From NCBI GenBank assembly GCA_022225965.2, contig JAKJXP020000026.1, forward strand, positions 186,001 to 250,000: DNA of 64,000 bases, in the 5' to 3' direction. Made by a program: the position numbers and the translations under genes. The notes beneath the pieces are model-generated. The model did not search any database. It had not been told where the DNA came from and was given only the letters and a program-made list of their open reading frames with translations. This DNA comes from Diatrype stigma. Its lineage: Eukaryota > Ascomycota > Sordariomycetes > Xylariales > Diatrypaceae. Below are positions 33,369 through 45,367 of the stretch, in pieces. Within the stretch, counting starts at the first letter, position 1, and each line of letters starts with the position of its first letter.

Positions 33369-35664
33369 GGTTGTTGGTTGGTCGGTTTGCTACGTGTATC
33401 TGTTTGTTGTGTTTTTTTTTTATGTTTCTTGAGTCAGGAGACGTTGTGGGATTATCGAGACTGATGATGAATAGAGGAGCAGAAGAAGCTATGATTAGGG
33501 AACGAAGGCATCTTATATACAAGATCTTAAGACCTACTTCTGAGTAGGTACAGATCTAGGAGGGACTGCTCTTGATGCTACATGGATCCGGACCCCCCCT
33601 CTGCATTCTCTCGATATGGCCGACTGCCCGGTCTCAGTCCCTTCGCACACTGACGGGGACTACTATGCCATCAGCCACTTGTTTCAACCTCTGTAACCAA
33701 GGGGCGTTTTCAGGACGAAGTAGCGGCATGTGTACGATAGATTGTCTGCAGTTATCTGGGAACAAGTGGGATTGATATTATGGTTACCTGAGGTGGCAAC
33801 CACACAACAGATCGAGTCTGACGCCTGGATTACACGAGCCTGCTCTAAGTCGTACTTACGAGAGAATATGTTTACCTACTGCTTCCGCCCTTTGTAAAAT
33901 GGTATGGTGAGGCCAGAGCACACGCCATTCCTAAGTGTTCCTTCCGTATGAGAGGTTCGAGCCTCCGCCGGGACTTCTGGCCCTGAAATAGACACCTGGC
34001 TACATTGGCCTGGTTATCGTCATCCACTTGAACTGAAGTATAGCTTGCTTTCTAGTAGCAGCCTGGCTTCTCTTAGACGTACCACACGTAAGCTTTACTG
34101 GCGGGGTAAAGATCATGGTTTCAGCTACACGTGTACCCCAAGTTGATAGTACACATCAATCTCTAGTATATAGGAGTCGATGGAGGTGAGATACTGTAGG
34201 ATTGATTACGTAACTTCAAACAGCTTCAGGGGCATCATAACCCCCAAGGGGGGTGCTGTTGTACGACTTGAGGCGCCGCCCTTAGAGCTATAGGAACGTA
34301 ACCAATCATGCATATGAGAGTGCATGTGGCTTATTAGGTATTGCATTGACTACGTCATCTTGGTGCTTTCTTACATGGCTCACCTGGCTATATATAGACC
34401 TGCTTTATGGCACTATTGTTATAAGACCTCTGATGTAGTCTCAACCATCAGTATCAGGGTAATAACTACATATAATAAAGCCAGAGCACTTGTGCTGGTG
34501 GCAACTACAAAGACATACCATTTGACTATATGCGTAAGATCTTATGTTGTACTTCTTCCCACTGGGTTTCAAGTTTATTGTGCCCCCATGTATGAAGCGA
34601 GAGGTCCTACGACAAGTCGGCGGTCCTACCACAGGCTGTTGTATATTGGTGCCTAGGATATATTGATAGCTAGGTGGGTTGGACGGGTTGTGAAGTCTCC
34701 GTTGACCTTTTCGGCCCCTAGATAGGCACGAAGACTGACAATATGAACCTTCGAGGTGGCAATGCCGTTCGTAGTATTATACAGGATTCGAGGTAACGCA
34801 ATGCACATGGACTAGAATAGAGTAGATGGGTTTGCCACGTAATGACGGGCTAGGGCGTACACACTCACAGTCTACCCCTTTCTGTTGACATGGGGGCCAC
34901 TGTACCTATTATCTAAGTCTGTTTTGAAGTTGGAAATGGTATCACTACCACCCAAGCTTCTACATCAGCTACTTAGCACGATGGAAATTCATACTTGGCA
35001 TCTCAGTTTCCATATGCGACTTGACGTATGTAAAAATTTGATCCGGTGGAACCTATGGCTGGGTCTGGTAGGGTCGAATTTGGGTGCAGTATGTATGCAG
35101 GCGGGATTGATCACCGAGAAGTGGCGTAAATAATGGGGGAGGCTAGGTTGTTAGAATAATATCTGCTAATTATAAGAATTATAAGGGGGATAAGGATGAA
35201 CTCCATGCCTTCAGATGTCGTCAGCAGCTTCGGGCTTCTCTATAGTATGGTAACTAGCGGCACATGTTACGCTTCTTGGTCACTGTTCAAGTCACCCGGG
35301 ACGCCTAGCACGCGTGTTGCAGTGGACACATTTAGAAACCCATGGGTAGCTTGCATATATGTGCATTATCGTCAACTCGTATTCGAGAGTATCGGAGGTT
35401 CCCATACGGTAAGTGACCCCGTCCGTCCATAAGGCCACCGGCTACCATCAGTACTGCGCATCCTGCAGATCATCCTATCCGTAGCGAGTAGGCTCAGCTG
35501 GGTCCAGAGTCACCCAACCTAAGGCACGCATAGCATATGAACACACATGGCTCAATTGGTATTTGGTTTCCGATTTGTAGCTATTTTGCTACGCCAGATG
35601 ATGCACATGAACCCCGGCGACTCCTTTTGAGACCCAGAAAGAAAAAGACTGCCATAATGCCCGT
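33369..35664. other. Gene-free region of about 2.3 kb
   Basis: No domain or RNA gene is recognised. A GAGGTTCGAGCCTC palindrome-like motif at 33953-33966 resembles a tRNA T arm, but no cloverleaf can be drawn around it. AT-rich short ORFs have no family features. The first part should hold the promoter of the secreted-protein gene. Confidence 0.55.
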
Positions 35665-36645
35665 TTACTCGTCCGCGACGTTGCCCTTCTCCGACACGTA
35701 CATGCCGTCCAAGAACTGTTGGTGAAAATTAGCCAAAGAAAACAAACCAAAACATGGATGCGCTAGCTGGCCGCCTTACCTTTCGGATATCCTTGTTTCG
35801 GACCTTGCAGATCTGCTGGATATCTGCTGCACTCTGCGAGACGTGCTCCAGAGAGTTGCCTTGTAGGATCAACTCATCCTTCTGCGCCTTGGAGACCTCG
35901 ACATCAACACCGGGCTGCATGACAACCCTCCGGACGAGCTTCTCGCCGATAAAGTTTCTGCAATCCAACAGTCAGCACCGTAACCCCATGTCAATCACAT
36001 GCCACCTCGTCCACACTGATGCGACGTTCATGTTCTCGAAGTCCACCCAAAGACATACCGGATCTCGACCTCCCAGTTACCGGTCTCGTTGTTCTTCTCC
36101 AGGTTGACGTTGATGGGGAAATGGGCGTAGACGTATCGCATCTTGTACTTGAAGCCCTTCGTGACACCGATGATCAGGTTGTTGATGTGGGTTCGGACAG
36201 TTCGGAGGGTGGCGACGTTCTTGCGCGAGCCGTGGTGGATCTCAATGCCAATAACATTGGTCTTGGGCTTGGAGAAGTTGACAGCCAAGTGGCTCAGGTC
36301 CTTGGAGAGCTTGCCTGTAATTTTCCTTCGGTCAGAATCCCCCATCCCCATTCGCAAACATGAATTCGATCAGGATATTCGTACCTCGGGGGCCCTCGAC
36401 GGTGACATTTCTCGACTTGATGTGGACCTTGACTGTTCCGCAGACCATCTGTCAGTATTGCTTCGGTATCGTAGTAATGCATTCCTTTCCGCTTGGTAGA
36501 CCGGGACATAATCCACCACCGCCCAAAAATCTCCATTCCATTTCCAAGTGTTTCCCCTCTTGTCGCAATAGGTGAGAAGCTGGATGGCGGCGAACGTACC
36601 TCCCTCTGGAATCTCCAGGGTCTCCTCGCTGTGGATGTAGCGCAT
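35665..36645 (-). CDS. RPL9: 60S ribosomal protein L9 (uL6)
   Basis: Five exons, 36645-36600, 36432-36385, 36314-36059, 35957-35780 and 35715-35665, give 192 residues; yeast L9 is 191. The start [20 protein letters not shown], the middle VGPRGKL-type stretch ([19 protein letters not shown]) and [25 protein letters not shown] and [20 protein letters not shown] are diagnostic. uL6 sits at the base of the P stalk near the sarcin-ricin loop of the large subunit. Splitting of a small ribosomal-protein gene by several short introns is normal in these fungi. Intron 1 (167 nt) is the longest. The gene shares its 5' region with VPS26, which is transcribed the other way. Confidence 0.97.
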
Positions 36646-37475
36646 CTTGGCTGTGGTTGTGGTAGGAGGAAGTCGACCTAATGAACGATGAGATTTAGTA
36701 CCGCCTCACACAACCGGGATTTCGCAAGCGAAGGTGTAGCAGTGGCGGGACGAGTGGGATTAGAAGCCTCGAATAACAGGGCGTTCTGTTCGGAGTATTT
36801 ATGCGTCAAGCAGGGGACTGGCAGCGTACCTTTGGGATTTGGCGATTGCGGGTTCGAGGTGTTGAACTTTTGACAAAGTCGGCTCCAATGAAGAATTTCG
36901 GTCCACACACTCGAAATCTGTGTATCTGTGTGCTAAAATTTCGGAAGGCGCTACGGGGTACTAGGGTACTTAGGGTTGGCTGCGGACATGCGCCTGCAAT
37001 TGGAAGCCCCAATTGGAAGGCCGCATTGGAAGTGGGACACCCGTGCTCCGTGCGTTCGGTTGATCTATCTGTGGCTGTCTACCTGCTGTGGCTGATGGGT
37101 ATCTCCACTCCTTTCAGCATCTCAGCCACCCAGATCCACCTCAACAGCAACTCTGTTCTCAACTTCTTATTGGCCACTCACCGAATTACCCGATTAGTGA
37201 GCGAAGGCTCCCGAGGTCCTCTTATCGAATCGGCCGCGTTGCTCTGGTTGGCCAAGCTCAGCTTAGAGGTACCAAAGTAGACGACAGTCAATAACACCAC
37301 CTACGACATCCTACCTACCACATCCTACCACATCCTACCCCCTATTATAGACCTTGGTATTCCGTACTGACCAGGGCACTCCACGCATCCTACAGGCTGC
37401 AAGCTCAGCTTCGGCCACTCCCAAGTACCACCGCGATTCGCTGTACCCGTTCGCGACGACAGCGCACTATAGAAG
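36646..37475. promoter_or_regulatory. Shared RPL9 / VPS26 promoter region
   Basis: 830 bp between divergent starts. CCAATTG/CAATTGGAAG-like direct repeats occur at about 36990-37030 (three GGAAG units). A non-coding leader exon of RPL9 upstream of the ATG is possible but not shown. Confidence 0.4.
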
Positions 37476-38866
37476 ATGTCGTACTTCTTCTCGACCCCGG
37501 TTGACATCGACATCGTTTTCGTGAGTCCAGACTCTAGAGTCCATCAGGCTCCATCAATGCGCCTCGAAACTCCCAGTACGCAGGCGCAACCGCTCACTGA
37601 GCCAATTGTGTCCTTGGGGGAACCTTATCGCCCGTCCCCTGACCATATTACACTGTACCTAGCTTGCTGACTTCGGTTGCGTTGCTTAAGGAAGATGCGG
37701 ACGAGCGACAGATGGTGGATGTCCGCCTGGACAAGAATAGGCGAGAGAAGGCGCCCCTATACATGGACGGAGAGTCGGTAAAAGGCGCCGTGACGATACG
37801 ACCGAAAGATGGCAAGCGATTAGAACACACAGGGATTAAGGTGCAGTTCATCGGCACTATAGGTTCGTCCCCCAAGTCGCCGAGTTCTTCACACGCGAAT
37901 CCTTCCTGAGAGAGAAGGAAAGAAAGATCTGACCAGACCCAAAAATCCCAGAGATGTTCTTCGACCGGGGCAACCACTACGAGTTCCTGTCGCTGAACCA
38001 AGAGCTGGCGGCGCCGGGGGAACTGCAGCACCCGCAGACGTTCGACTTCAACTTCAAGAACGTGGAGAAGCAGTACGAGTCGTACAACGGGATCAACGTG
38101 AAGCTGCGGTACTTCGTGCGCGTGACGGTGGCGCGGCGCATGGCCGACGTCATCCGCGAGAAGGACATGTGGGTCTACAACTACCGCGTCCCGCCCGAGA
38201 TGAACAGCAGCATCAAGATGGACGTCGGCATCGAGGACTGCCTGCACATCGAGTTCGAATACAGCAAGAGCAAGTACCACCTCAAGGACGTCATCGTCGG
38301 CCGCATCTACTTCCTCCTCGTCCGCCTCAAGATCAAGCACATGGAGCTCAGCATCATCCGCCGCGAGACCACCGGCGCCGCCCCCAACCAGTACAACGAG
38401 AGCGAGACCCTCGTGCGCTTCGAGGTAAGTGTTGGGAACCAACCAAACAAGCGAAAAGGGGAAAAGGAGAAATCTAGATGGCTAACCAAAACCCCGCACA
38501 AACTTACAGATCATGGACGGCTCCCCCTCGCGCGGTGAGACCATCCCGATCCGGCTCTTCCTCGGCGGCTTCGACCTGACGCCGACGTTCCGCGACGTCA
38601 ACAAGAAGTTCTCGACGCGGTACTACCTCAGCCTGGTGCTGATAGATGAGGACGCCCGGCGGTACTTCAAGCAGTCCGAGATCATCCTGTACCGCCAGGC
38701 CCCCGACGCCCCCGCCCCCGACCAGAACACCATCACGAGCGTGCCCGAGTCCGCGCGGTACCAGCAGCACCAGCACCAGGCCCAGGCCCAGGCCCAGCAC
38801 CAGGCCCAGCTGCCGCCACCGCCGCCGCCGCCTAATAATCACCAGAGCCAGGTAGCGGCGGCCTAG
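37476..38866 (+). CDS. VPS26: Retromer subunit Vps26
   Basis: Exons 37476-37520, 37691-37862, 37952-38424 and 38510-38866 join in phase to 348 residues. The arrestin-like fold is shown by MSYFFSTPVDIDIVFEDADER, YMDGESVKG, HTGIKVQFIGTIEMFFDRGNH, LAAPGEL..TFDFNF, YNGINVKLRYFVRVTV and SIKMDVGIEDCLHIEFEYSK. The second lobe has SPSRGETIPIRLFLGGFDLTPTFRDVNKKFS. Vps26 binds Vps35 and cargo adaptors in the retromer, which recycles receptors from endosomes to the Golgi. The last 40 residues (Gln/His/Ala then polyproline) are a low-complexity tail beyond the folded domain. Exons 3 and 4 are almost only G/C-ending. Confidence 0.97.
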
Positions 38867-39783
38867 ATGGAAGTGAGCGGGGATGGTGAAAGGGCGAGTG
38901 AGAAGTTGGAGGGAGGAACCAAACCGATCTCGGAGTAATGGGGAGTTGGTGTAGGTGTAAGCTGTGTCTGGGAAAGGAAGAAAGGGACGAAGGAAAGAGA
39001 AAAAATATCTTCCGCCCCGAGAGAAGGCAAACAAGCAAGCAAGCAAGCAAGCAGTGTACGTGGTTTTGTTGTTGTAGGGCAGTCGGTTTTGTACATATGA
39101 TTACTATTATTTCCGCCCCCATCCTCTCCCCCCTTTTTATTCTTCACGGAGAAACCTGCCATTGTTACTATCACACGATCTGGAGGGAGAGAACTGAGAG
39201 AGGAAGGAAGGAAGGAACGGGGTTAGCATGGAAACGGAATGAATGGCATGGCGTTCGAGCGGTCTTCTTCAGTATACTACCTAGTTCCTACAGATTCCGA
39301 CAATTGAGAGGCATTAGAGGTAGTAGTCAGTCAGTCAGTCAATTAGCCCACCAGTCAGCTAGGTAACGTCAATGAATGAACCCTGAAATGAAGCAAGCAA
39401 GTAAGCAGGAATCCTGAACACACATAGGTAGCTACCTAGCTAGGTATAATACAACAGATCAGATTACAGCGCTTCAACTTGAGTAAAATTGATTGATCAA
39501 CCAGTATGACTCCGTAAAAGCGAGGTATCTTAAAAATAACACTCCATGTAGCTAGCAAGCCCGTTTTTTTGGTTTGGTTTGGTCTTATCATACATGCCTA
39601 CAGAATCAACTTGCTGCTGCCACTTGCCACTGCCATCGCTGTTGCTACTAGCTATTACTCAATTATCCGTCCGGCCGTACCGTCCATCCATTCGTTCAAG
39701 TCGTTCTGTTGTTGTCTGTTTGCCTCCCTAGTCACCTCCTCCACCCCCCGGATTCGTCGTGACGTGTTCGATCACAAGCATAA
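38867..39783. other. Intergenic, convergent VPS26 / NUP120
   Basis: About 0.9 kb. It holds (AAGC)n at about 39032-39052, (AAGG)n near 39202-39216 and (CAGT)n near 39325-39342. No coding region is seen. Confidence 0.6.
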
Positions 39784-42700
39784 TCACAAGATCTCCATCT
39801 CGTCGCCCGCCGCGAAGCCGAACTGGTTGTTCTGGATAGCGGCGATGCGATCCAGCTCGTCCTGGTACTCCTTGCGGACGTCGGCGAGCGTGACGACCTT
39901 GCGCTTCGTCGCGGCAGCACCATTGGCAGGGGCCGCCTCGATAGCGATCCAAGCCTGCTTCGGATCGATGCAGCTCAGCACGTTGATCAGCATGAGGTAC
40001 TGGCGCGTAACAGGCGTATCGAGGACATCGACGCCGACACCGACGCCGACACCGACGCCACCACCGCCGTGACCACTGCCGTTATCATCGCCGTCGCTCC
40101 CGTCGCCCGCGAGGAGGAAGGGCTGATCGCCCTCGCCCTGCAGGCGCAGCTTCTGGATGCGATCGAGCAGGACGGCGGCGGCGCCGCGGTAGTCGTTGCG
40201 GCGGATGCGCCAGGCGTAGAGGATCTGGTGGTAGGGGGGGCTCCCCGTGACGACGTCGACAGTCTCGCGGCAGCGGCGGGCCAGGATGTCGTCGACGGCG
40301 GCCTGCAGGGGGCCCGGGAAGGGGAGGGACGCCAGCTCGGCCGCGTGCAGGCCGTCGCACATGGCGTGCACCAGCTTCTGCAGGCACGAGTGCTGGAGGG
40401 CGCGGTCGCCGCCCTTGCCTCCAGAGCCCATCGCCACGAGCGTAGCGTGCGCTAGTTCGAACTGCGACGTCGCGGCCGCTCCGCTGAACAAGCGCGACTG
40501 CATCTCCGTGCGGACCGTGTCTGCGTCGGGCGTCCGGTCGTAGATGAACTGCAGCGAGAGCCGGGAGAACTCGACCACGTACGAGTAGGCCTTCTGCCGT
40601 TCGTACAGCGAGACGATGTGGGCGTAGTACCGCGGCAGCCCTGCGTACAGCAGGTTCCATTCCATGTTGTTGAGCAGGCCACTGCTGTGTCGATCTTCTG
40701 GTTTATTCATCGGCACGCCTAAAGCGATGATACGTTAGCGAATCAGGGCTTGAGGAAATGTAGATAGACCTGTCTTTAGACTTACTCATGCCATAGGCTG
40801 CCTTTCTGAAATACGATGCGGCAGTTGTGAGGTCCTTGAGAGCAAGGTGAACCCGGCCCTGAATGTAGGTGGAGAACGGCGTCTCGTCGCATAAGGGGCT
40901 AAGACCGATAGCAAGATCCGGCCTCTCTTGAACGAGCAAGGCGCATTGTATGTAATGGGGGTGCAGTTCTATGTTGCTGTCAGTTGCACAAAGGTCTGCA
41001 GCTACTTCTGCAATGCTTGATTGTGTTGACTCGATACTCTCGAATCCTAGGAGGTGTGCCACGTTGGCTTCGAGAGCCGTGACTAGACTGTACTCATCCG
41101 ACGGACGCTTTGCTGTCATTGAGGAGTCCAAGGTGGTTGAATTGGATCTGTCCGATTTTGATAATGGAATTGAGACCTGGTTGCTAGATAACCACCGAAT
41201 GAGCTCAAGTCTCCGGAGCGAGTCGACGAGGGACCTGTAGACAGATCCGATATCCACTCGATTATGTAGAGCGTCTTCAGGCTGATCGAACTCAAATTCC
41301 ATGTGTACTAAGAGTATGAGCTGGCTGAAACAGACATTCCACTGCAATTCGACTAGATCTTCGGTGGATTTGAGAGTAACTTTTTGCCCAAACTCGGTAA
41401 GGGGGTAAGACGCATCCTTTTCCGAGGGTTGATTGCACCGTTCGATGAGTCCCTCGTAAAGGGCTGTCGATACTTTGTTAAAGTTCTCGCCAAGGGCATC
41501 CGTTACCTGTGCGCAGTCTTCATCTGAGATCTGCCGCCAAAATCCTGCCTTATCTGAAAAGAACTGTATCCGTTCATAGTCCGTTTTGGTCGTCTGCTCG
41601 AACAACTCGGAACGCAAGACAGAATTGCATATTTGCAACATGCCATCTGAGAAGCATTCCAGGAAGCTCCTTCCAGTGGAAATCAAGTTTGATAAGGGAT
41701 CGCGTGGGCCTGGATAATGGTACACTGTTTCGAGCGCACTGCAATCTCTGATGGCCGATATGCGATCAGCACACACAACCCAGGGCATTCTCGCATTGGG
41801 CTCGTAAGCCAATGCCAGTGCTTCGCCTCTGGGCTTGTCTAACTCGATCAATATTCTATAGAATCTGCGCCATTGTGATTCGCTTCCTACGCGGAACTGT
41901 TCATTGTCCATCTCACCTGTCGACGTCCGCTTCAGAGAGTTGGTCGAGGCGATGGCAGAACATATCGACTCGCTTATACACCGGTTGTTTCGAGATGATC
42001 CATTGGATTTGCCAATGGCTCGTTCGTAGGCATTCAGTGCGGCTTCGATGCTGGCTCTCGGAAACTTTCCGGGGGCAAGGATGATACGAAGCCACTTTTC
42101 AGTAACATCGATAGGATCAGTCGATCCAGATGCTTGCGCAGTCGAGATAGAAGTATCAGAATAGACGGTGGCCCACTGATTTTCCCATGCATCATATATC
42201 CCATCTGTTTCAGGATCTCCGTGGGCGACTGTGAATTCTAGATGTTGGACTCGATAGGCCATGTTATTTTTCCAGAGTGCCCATATCCGGATGTTACTAT
42301 GCAAGCCACCGTCAAGCTCCTGATCTACAACGAAGTCCGCCAGTGTCCACACGTCGGCTCCAGACGGAGGCTTGGGCACCAGATGGAGGCTTGGAAACAT
42401 GTCGTCGACGTCCAAAGCATCGGCATCATCAGACCTCAATCTCCAGAACTTGAACTCTCCGGACCCAACCGGCGAATAGGTTACGCATAGCCGCTCCCCT
42501 TCTATATCGCCAACGATGCGGATAAGGTTCGTCTGCGATGGATCTAACTGCCATTTCCCCGTTTCTTGTGGGCTTCTCTCTGCGTTTAGGAGGTCCATAG
42601 TCTCGAGAATCTGCCCACTATTGAGATTCCAGATCCGTAGGCGATGGTCGAGACAGACTGTGAAGAGGAAAGAGGCATTGGTGTTGCCCAGATTTGTCTG

Positions 42701-43441
42701 GACCGCAGTCAGAGCTGCAGTGGTTTCCAGCTCTATTGCTTTCCCAAAGAAATTTGCGAGGCCATGGACCCATCTCTTTGCGTTATAGAACGTCTCCTTC
42801 CATGGGACCTGAATGGTGTTGTGTGATTTGTTCCTGTCGAAACGGATCAAGCCACCATCAGACAGAGTGACGATGAGTTGATCATGGTTGATAGCATAGA
42901 GCCTATAAGGGTGCCTAACCTTTAAGGCATTAGGGTGGTGGACTTTGCAGGCATCTCCCAGGCCGGTTTCGACAAACGAGCGCTTGCGGAACGAATCGGG
43001 TCGTAGGAAGAGAGTATGCAGCTGGTTGGAGGAATCGAGGACAAAAACGGTCAGCGCATCGTGATCTTGGGGATCGGTCAGGGCGATGCCACCCGGCCGG
43101 ATGGGGTGCGCGAAGCGGAAGTTCAGGACGAGGTTTGCGTCGGCGACCTTCTCTGGGCGGAGGACGTCGATGGCGCGGATGCTCAAGACTGTGTCGTTTT
43201 CGAGGAGCCGCCAGAGGAAGCTCTTGGGGTAGGCGTGGTGCTTCCTGTGGTATGTAGAGGAAGCGCTAGCACAGGTTCGGGCTCGTAGATCGTCGCTCTC
43301 TGCCTGCGCATTGGATCTATCCACGGATCCATTGGCACGTCGTCGGTTCCGTCCTCCGTTTACCGTCGAAGGGAGATCTAGGTCAACCACTAAGGCGCTC
43401 GAAGACGGCTCGAAATTGAGCCGCGTTTCTTTGTACGCCAT
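39784..43441 (-). CDS. NUP120: Nucleoporin Nup120 (Nup160 family)
   Basis: Exon 1, 43441-40786, and exon 2, 40718-39784, join (ATG A|GTAAGT ... TTTAG|GC) to give 1196 residues. The chosen start MAYKETRLNF lies 58 codons after an earlier ATG at 43615; the upstream part looks like leader. An N-terminal seven-blade propeller (FLWRLLENDTVLSIRAIDV, VCLDHRLRIWNLNSGQ) is followed by a long helical domain containing the family segment GLLNNMEWNLLYAGLPRYYAHIVSLYE. Nup120 is a scaffold of the Y-shaped Nup84 complex in the nuclear pore. The helical tail includes a Gly/Val dipeptide run (VGVGVGVGVDV), a lineage-specific low-complexity loop. Exon 2 is almost only G/C-ending, while exon 1 is mixed. Confidence 0.93.
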
Positions 43442-44202
43442 CGTCAGTCCATTAAGACCCGCGCCCAAGCTGCTGAAGGATCTTCCGTAATGGCTTCGAG
43501 AGAGTTGTAGTTTCCTATTGACGCGATTGGTGGTGCCTAGTTTGTCGAGTATCAAGCTTGAAGTATTTGGGACGCGACGAAAGACTGCAAATGCCGTAGC
43601 AGCTGGAGCTTGCAAGGTTGGGTACGTACCGATGCAGGTGCAGGTGCAGGTGGTTAAGGTTTACAGCTACAGTAGCTTCTTGACAGCTGCTGACAGCTGT
43701 CAGTCTACATCTACAATCGACCCGTGGACCCAGACATCCCAGCCATGATCCATTCCAACCACGGCACCAAGAGGACATCAGATTCCTCAAGCGGGATTGC
43801 AACTTAAGAACAAATTTACTCTTACTGGTTTATGTATTCTAGCTACTACTTAGTATGTGTTGGTCTATTTACTCTGCTAGAATCATTGAACTTGATTATG
43901 ACGGATCGTGGATATAGGCTCTCTACACTAAGCAAGCAAAACAGCCAATTCTCAACGTAAAGCCAAGTATGTACACAAACAGAAACCAGATCGTAGGTAT
44001 AGGTTGTAATCCTTGTAAAAGCCAGAAAGGCTACCATAGATGCTCATGAGACCGACCTCTCTCTTAACGCCAAAAGCCATGCATATCATTAGTGTTCTTA
44101 GCCTCATTCATGCCCCCATACTGCACCCCGCACCCCGTACCCCATGCCTCATGTCTGCAAGGCCTCTACATAGTAGAAGCCAGATCGTGCATATAGTTGC
44201 AA
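43442..44202. other. Spacer NUP120 / RAD51 (- / -)
   Basis: About 0.76 kb holding the NUP120 promoter and the RAD51 3' region. (GCAGGT)n lies at about 43633-43650 and CACCCCGCACCCCGTACCCC at about 44120-44140. No gene is seen. Confidence 0.5.
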
Positions 44203-45367
44203 CTAATCCTTCTCCATGTCCTTCGGAGCAGGGTCTCCAATACCATCCTCCATGATGGCAAAGAGACAATCACTTTCCGGCAAACAGGGGCTATCGTAGA
44301 TCTTGGCAATACGTGTCTCGGCCCGACCCTTCTTCAGACTGATTCTGGTCGTACTCGCGTGCGCGATGATGTTGCCACCGATGGGTTTCTTCGGGTCGGG
44401 GTTGAACATGGCACTGGGTCCTCCATCCACCTGTGCGACAACCTGGTTGGTAATGACCACGGCGATGCCGAACTCGTCCGCCAGTCTTTGCAAGGTGCGC
44501 ATGAACTTCGCTAGATGTGTCTGACGCGAGGACAGTTCTCCTCGGCCTACAAAGTCTGTTCGGTACAGCGATGTGGCACTGTCGACGATGAGAAGGGAGA
44601 ACCTTGTCTCGCACATCATCGCGGACGCCTGGTTTAATAGCTGAAGCTGGTGATCGGAGTTGTAGGCCCGCGCGTAGGCCACATTGTCGAGCACCTCTTC
44701 GCCAGAAAGGCCGTAGCGGTTCGCAACAGCGAGAAGGCGTACCGGCCGAAACGTGCCTTCGGTGTCGATGTAAAGGCACTTACCTTCGCCACCACCCATG
44801 TCAAAGGGTAATTGGCAGGTTACTGCTAGTGTATGGCAGATCTGACTTTTGCCAGTCCGGAACTCGCCGAAAAGTTCTGTCACAGAGCCGGTTTCAACTC
44901 CACCAGCCAGTAAAGTATCCAGGTTCTTCGACCCAGTCGTAATCGAAATGAGTTCGCTCCTCCGCTGGTGCATCTCAGTAGCAGTGGTGAAGCCCATAGG
45001 CACCAACTTAGAAGCTGCTCGACCATTAGATCAAACCAAATAGGAACTATGAGTGGGTTGCAATTGGGGAGACTGACCTTCGGCAAGAATTTTAGCAGCT
45101 TTCTGCTCAGAAATGCCCTTTATCTGCTCTAAAGTCCGTCTCGGAGTATAGGCAACCGATTCAACAGTCTGGTAACCCCCGTCTATCACTAGTTGGATAT
45201 CACGCTTGGTGAGACCTGAAAGACCCTTCAGACAAACCAGTTAGTAAATCAGCTGCCTGTAGCTTTCCATCAATCCAACTTACTTCGAGGGCACTAAGCG
45301 GCGTCGGAGCGCCGGGGCCGGTCATGCTCTCGTCACCTATCTGGCTATCCTGCTGTTCGTCCGCCAT
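44203..45367 (-). CDS. RAD51: RAD51 recombinase (mei-3/uvsC homologue)
   Basis: Exons 45367-45284, 45225-45078 and 45014-44203 join in phase to 347 residues. The N-terminal helix-hairpin-helix domain is [20 protein letters not shown] ... [13 protein letters not shown]. The ATPase core has Walker A GEFRTGKS (127-134) and Walker [13 protein letters not shown], plus [12 protein letters not shown] and the DNA-binding loop segment [20 protein letters not shown]. Rad51 coats single-stranded DNA and performs strand invasion in homologous recombination. Length and motif order match fungal Rad51 rather than Dmc1. A short acidic N-terminus ([15 protein letters not shown]) is typical. Between NUP120 and a SAC3-like gene, all on the minus strand, there is no functional grouping. 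Confidence 0.97.

Noticed and set aside
33940..33985. tRNA-like T-arm motif GAGGTTCGAGCCTC
   Set aside because: No acceptor or anticodon stem can be drawn on either strand around it.
35958..36599. Box C/D snoRNA inside RPL9 introns
   Set aside because: The two introns inspected in this span (36433-36599 and 35958-36058) show no paired C (RTGATGA) and D (CTGA) boxes.
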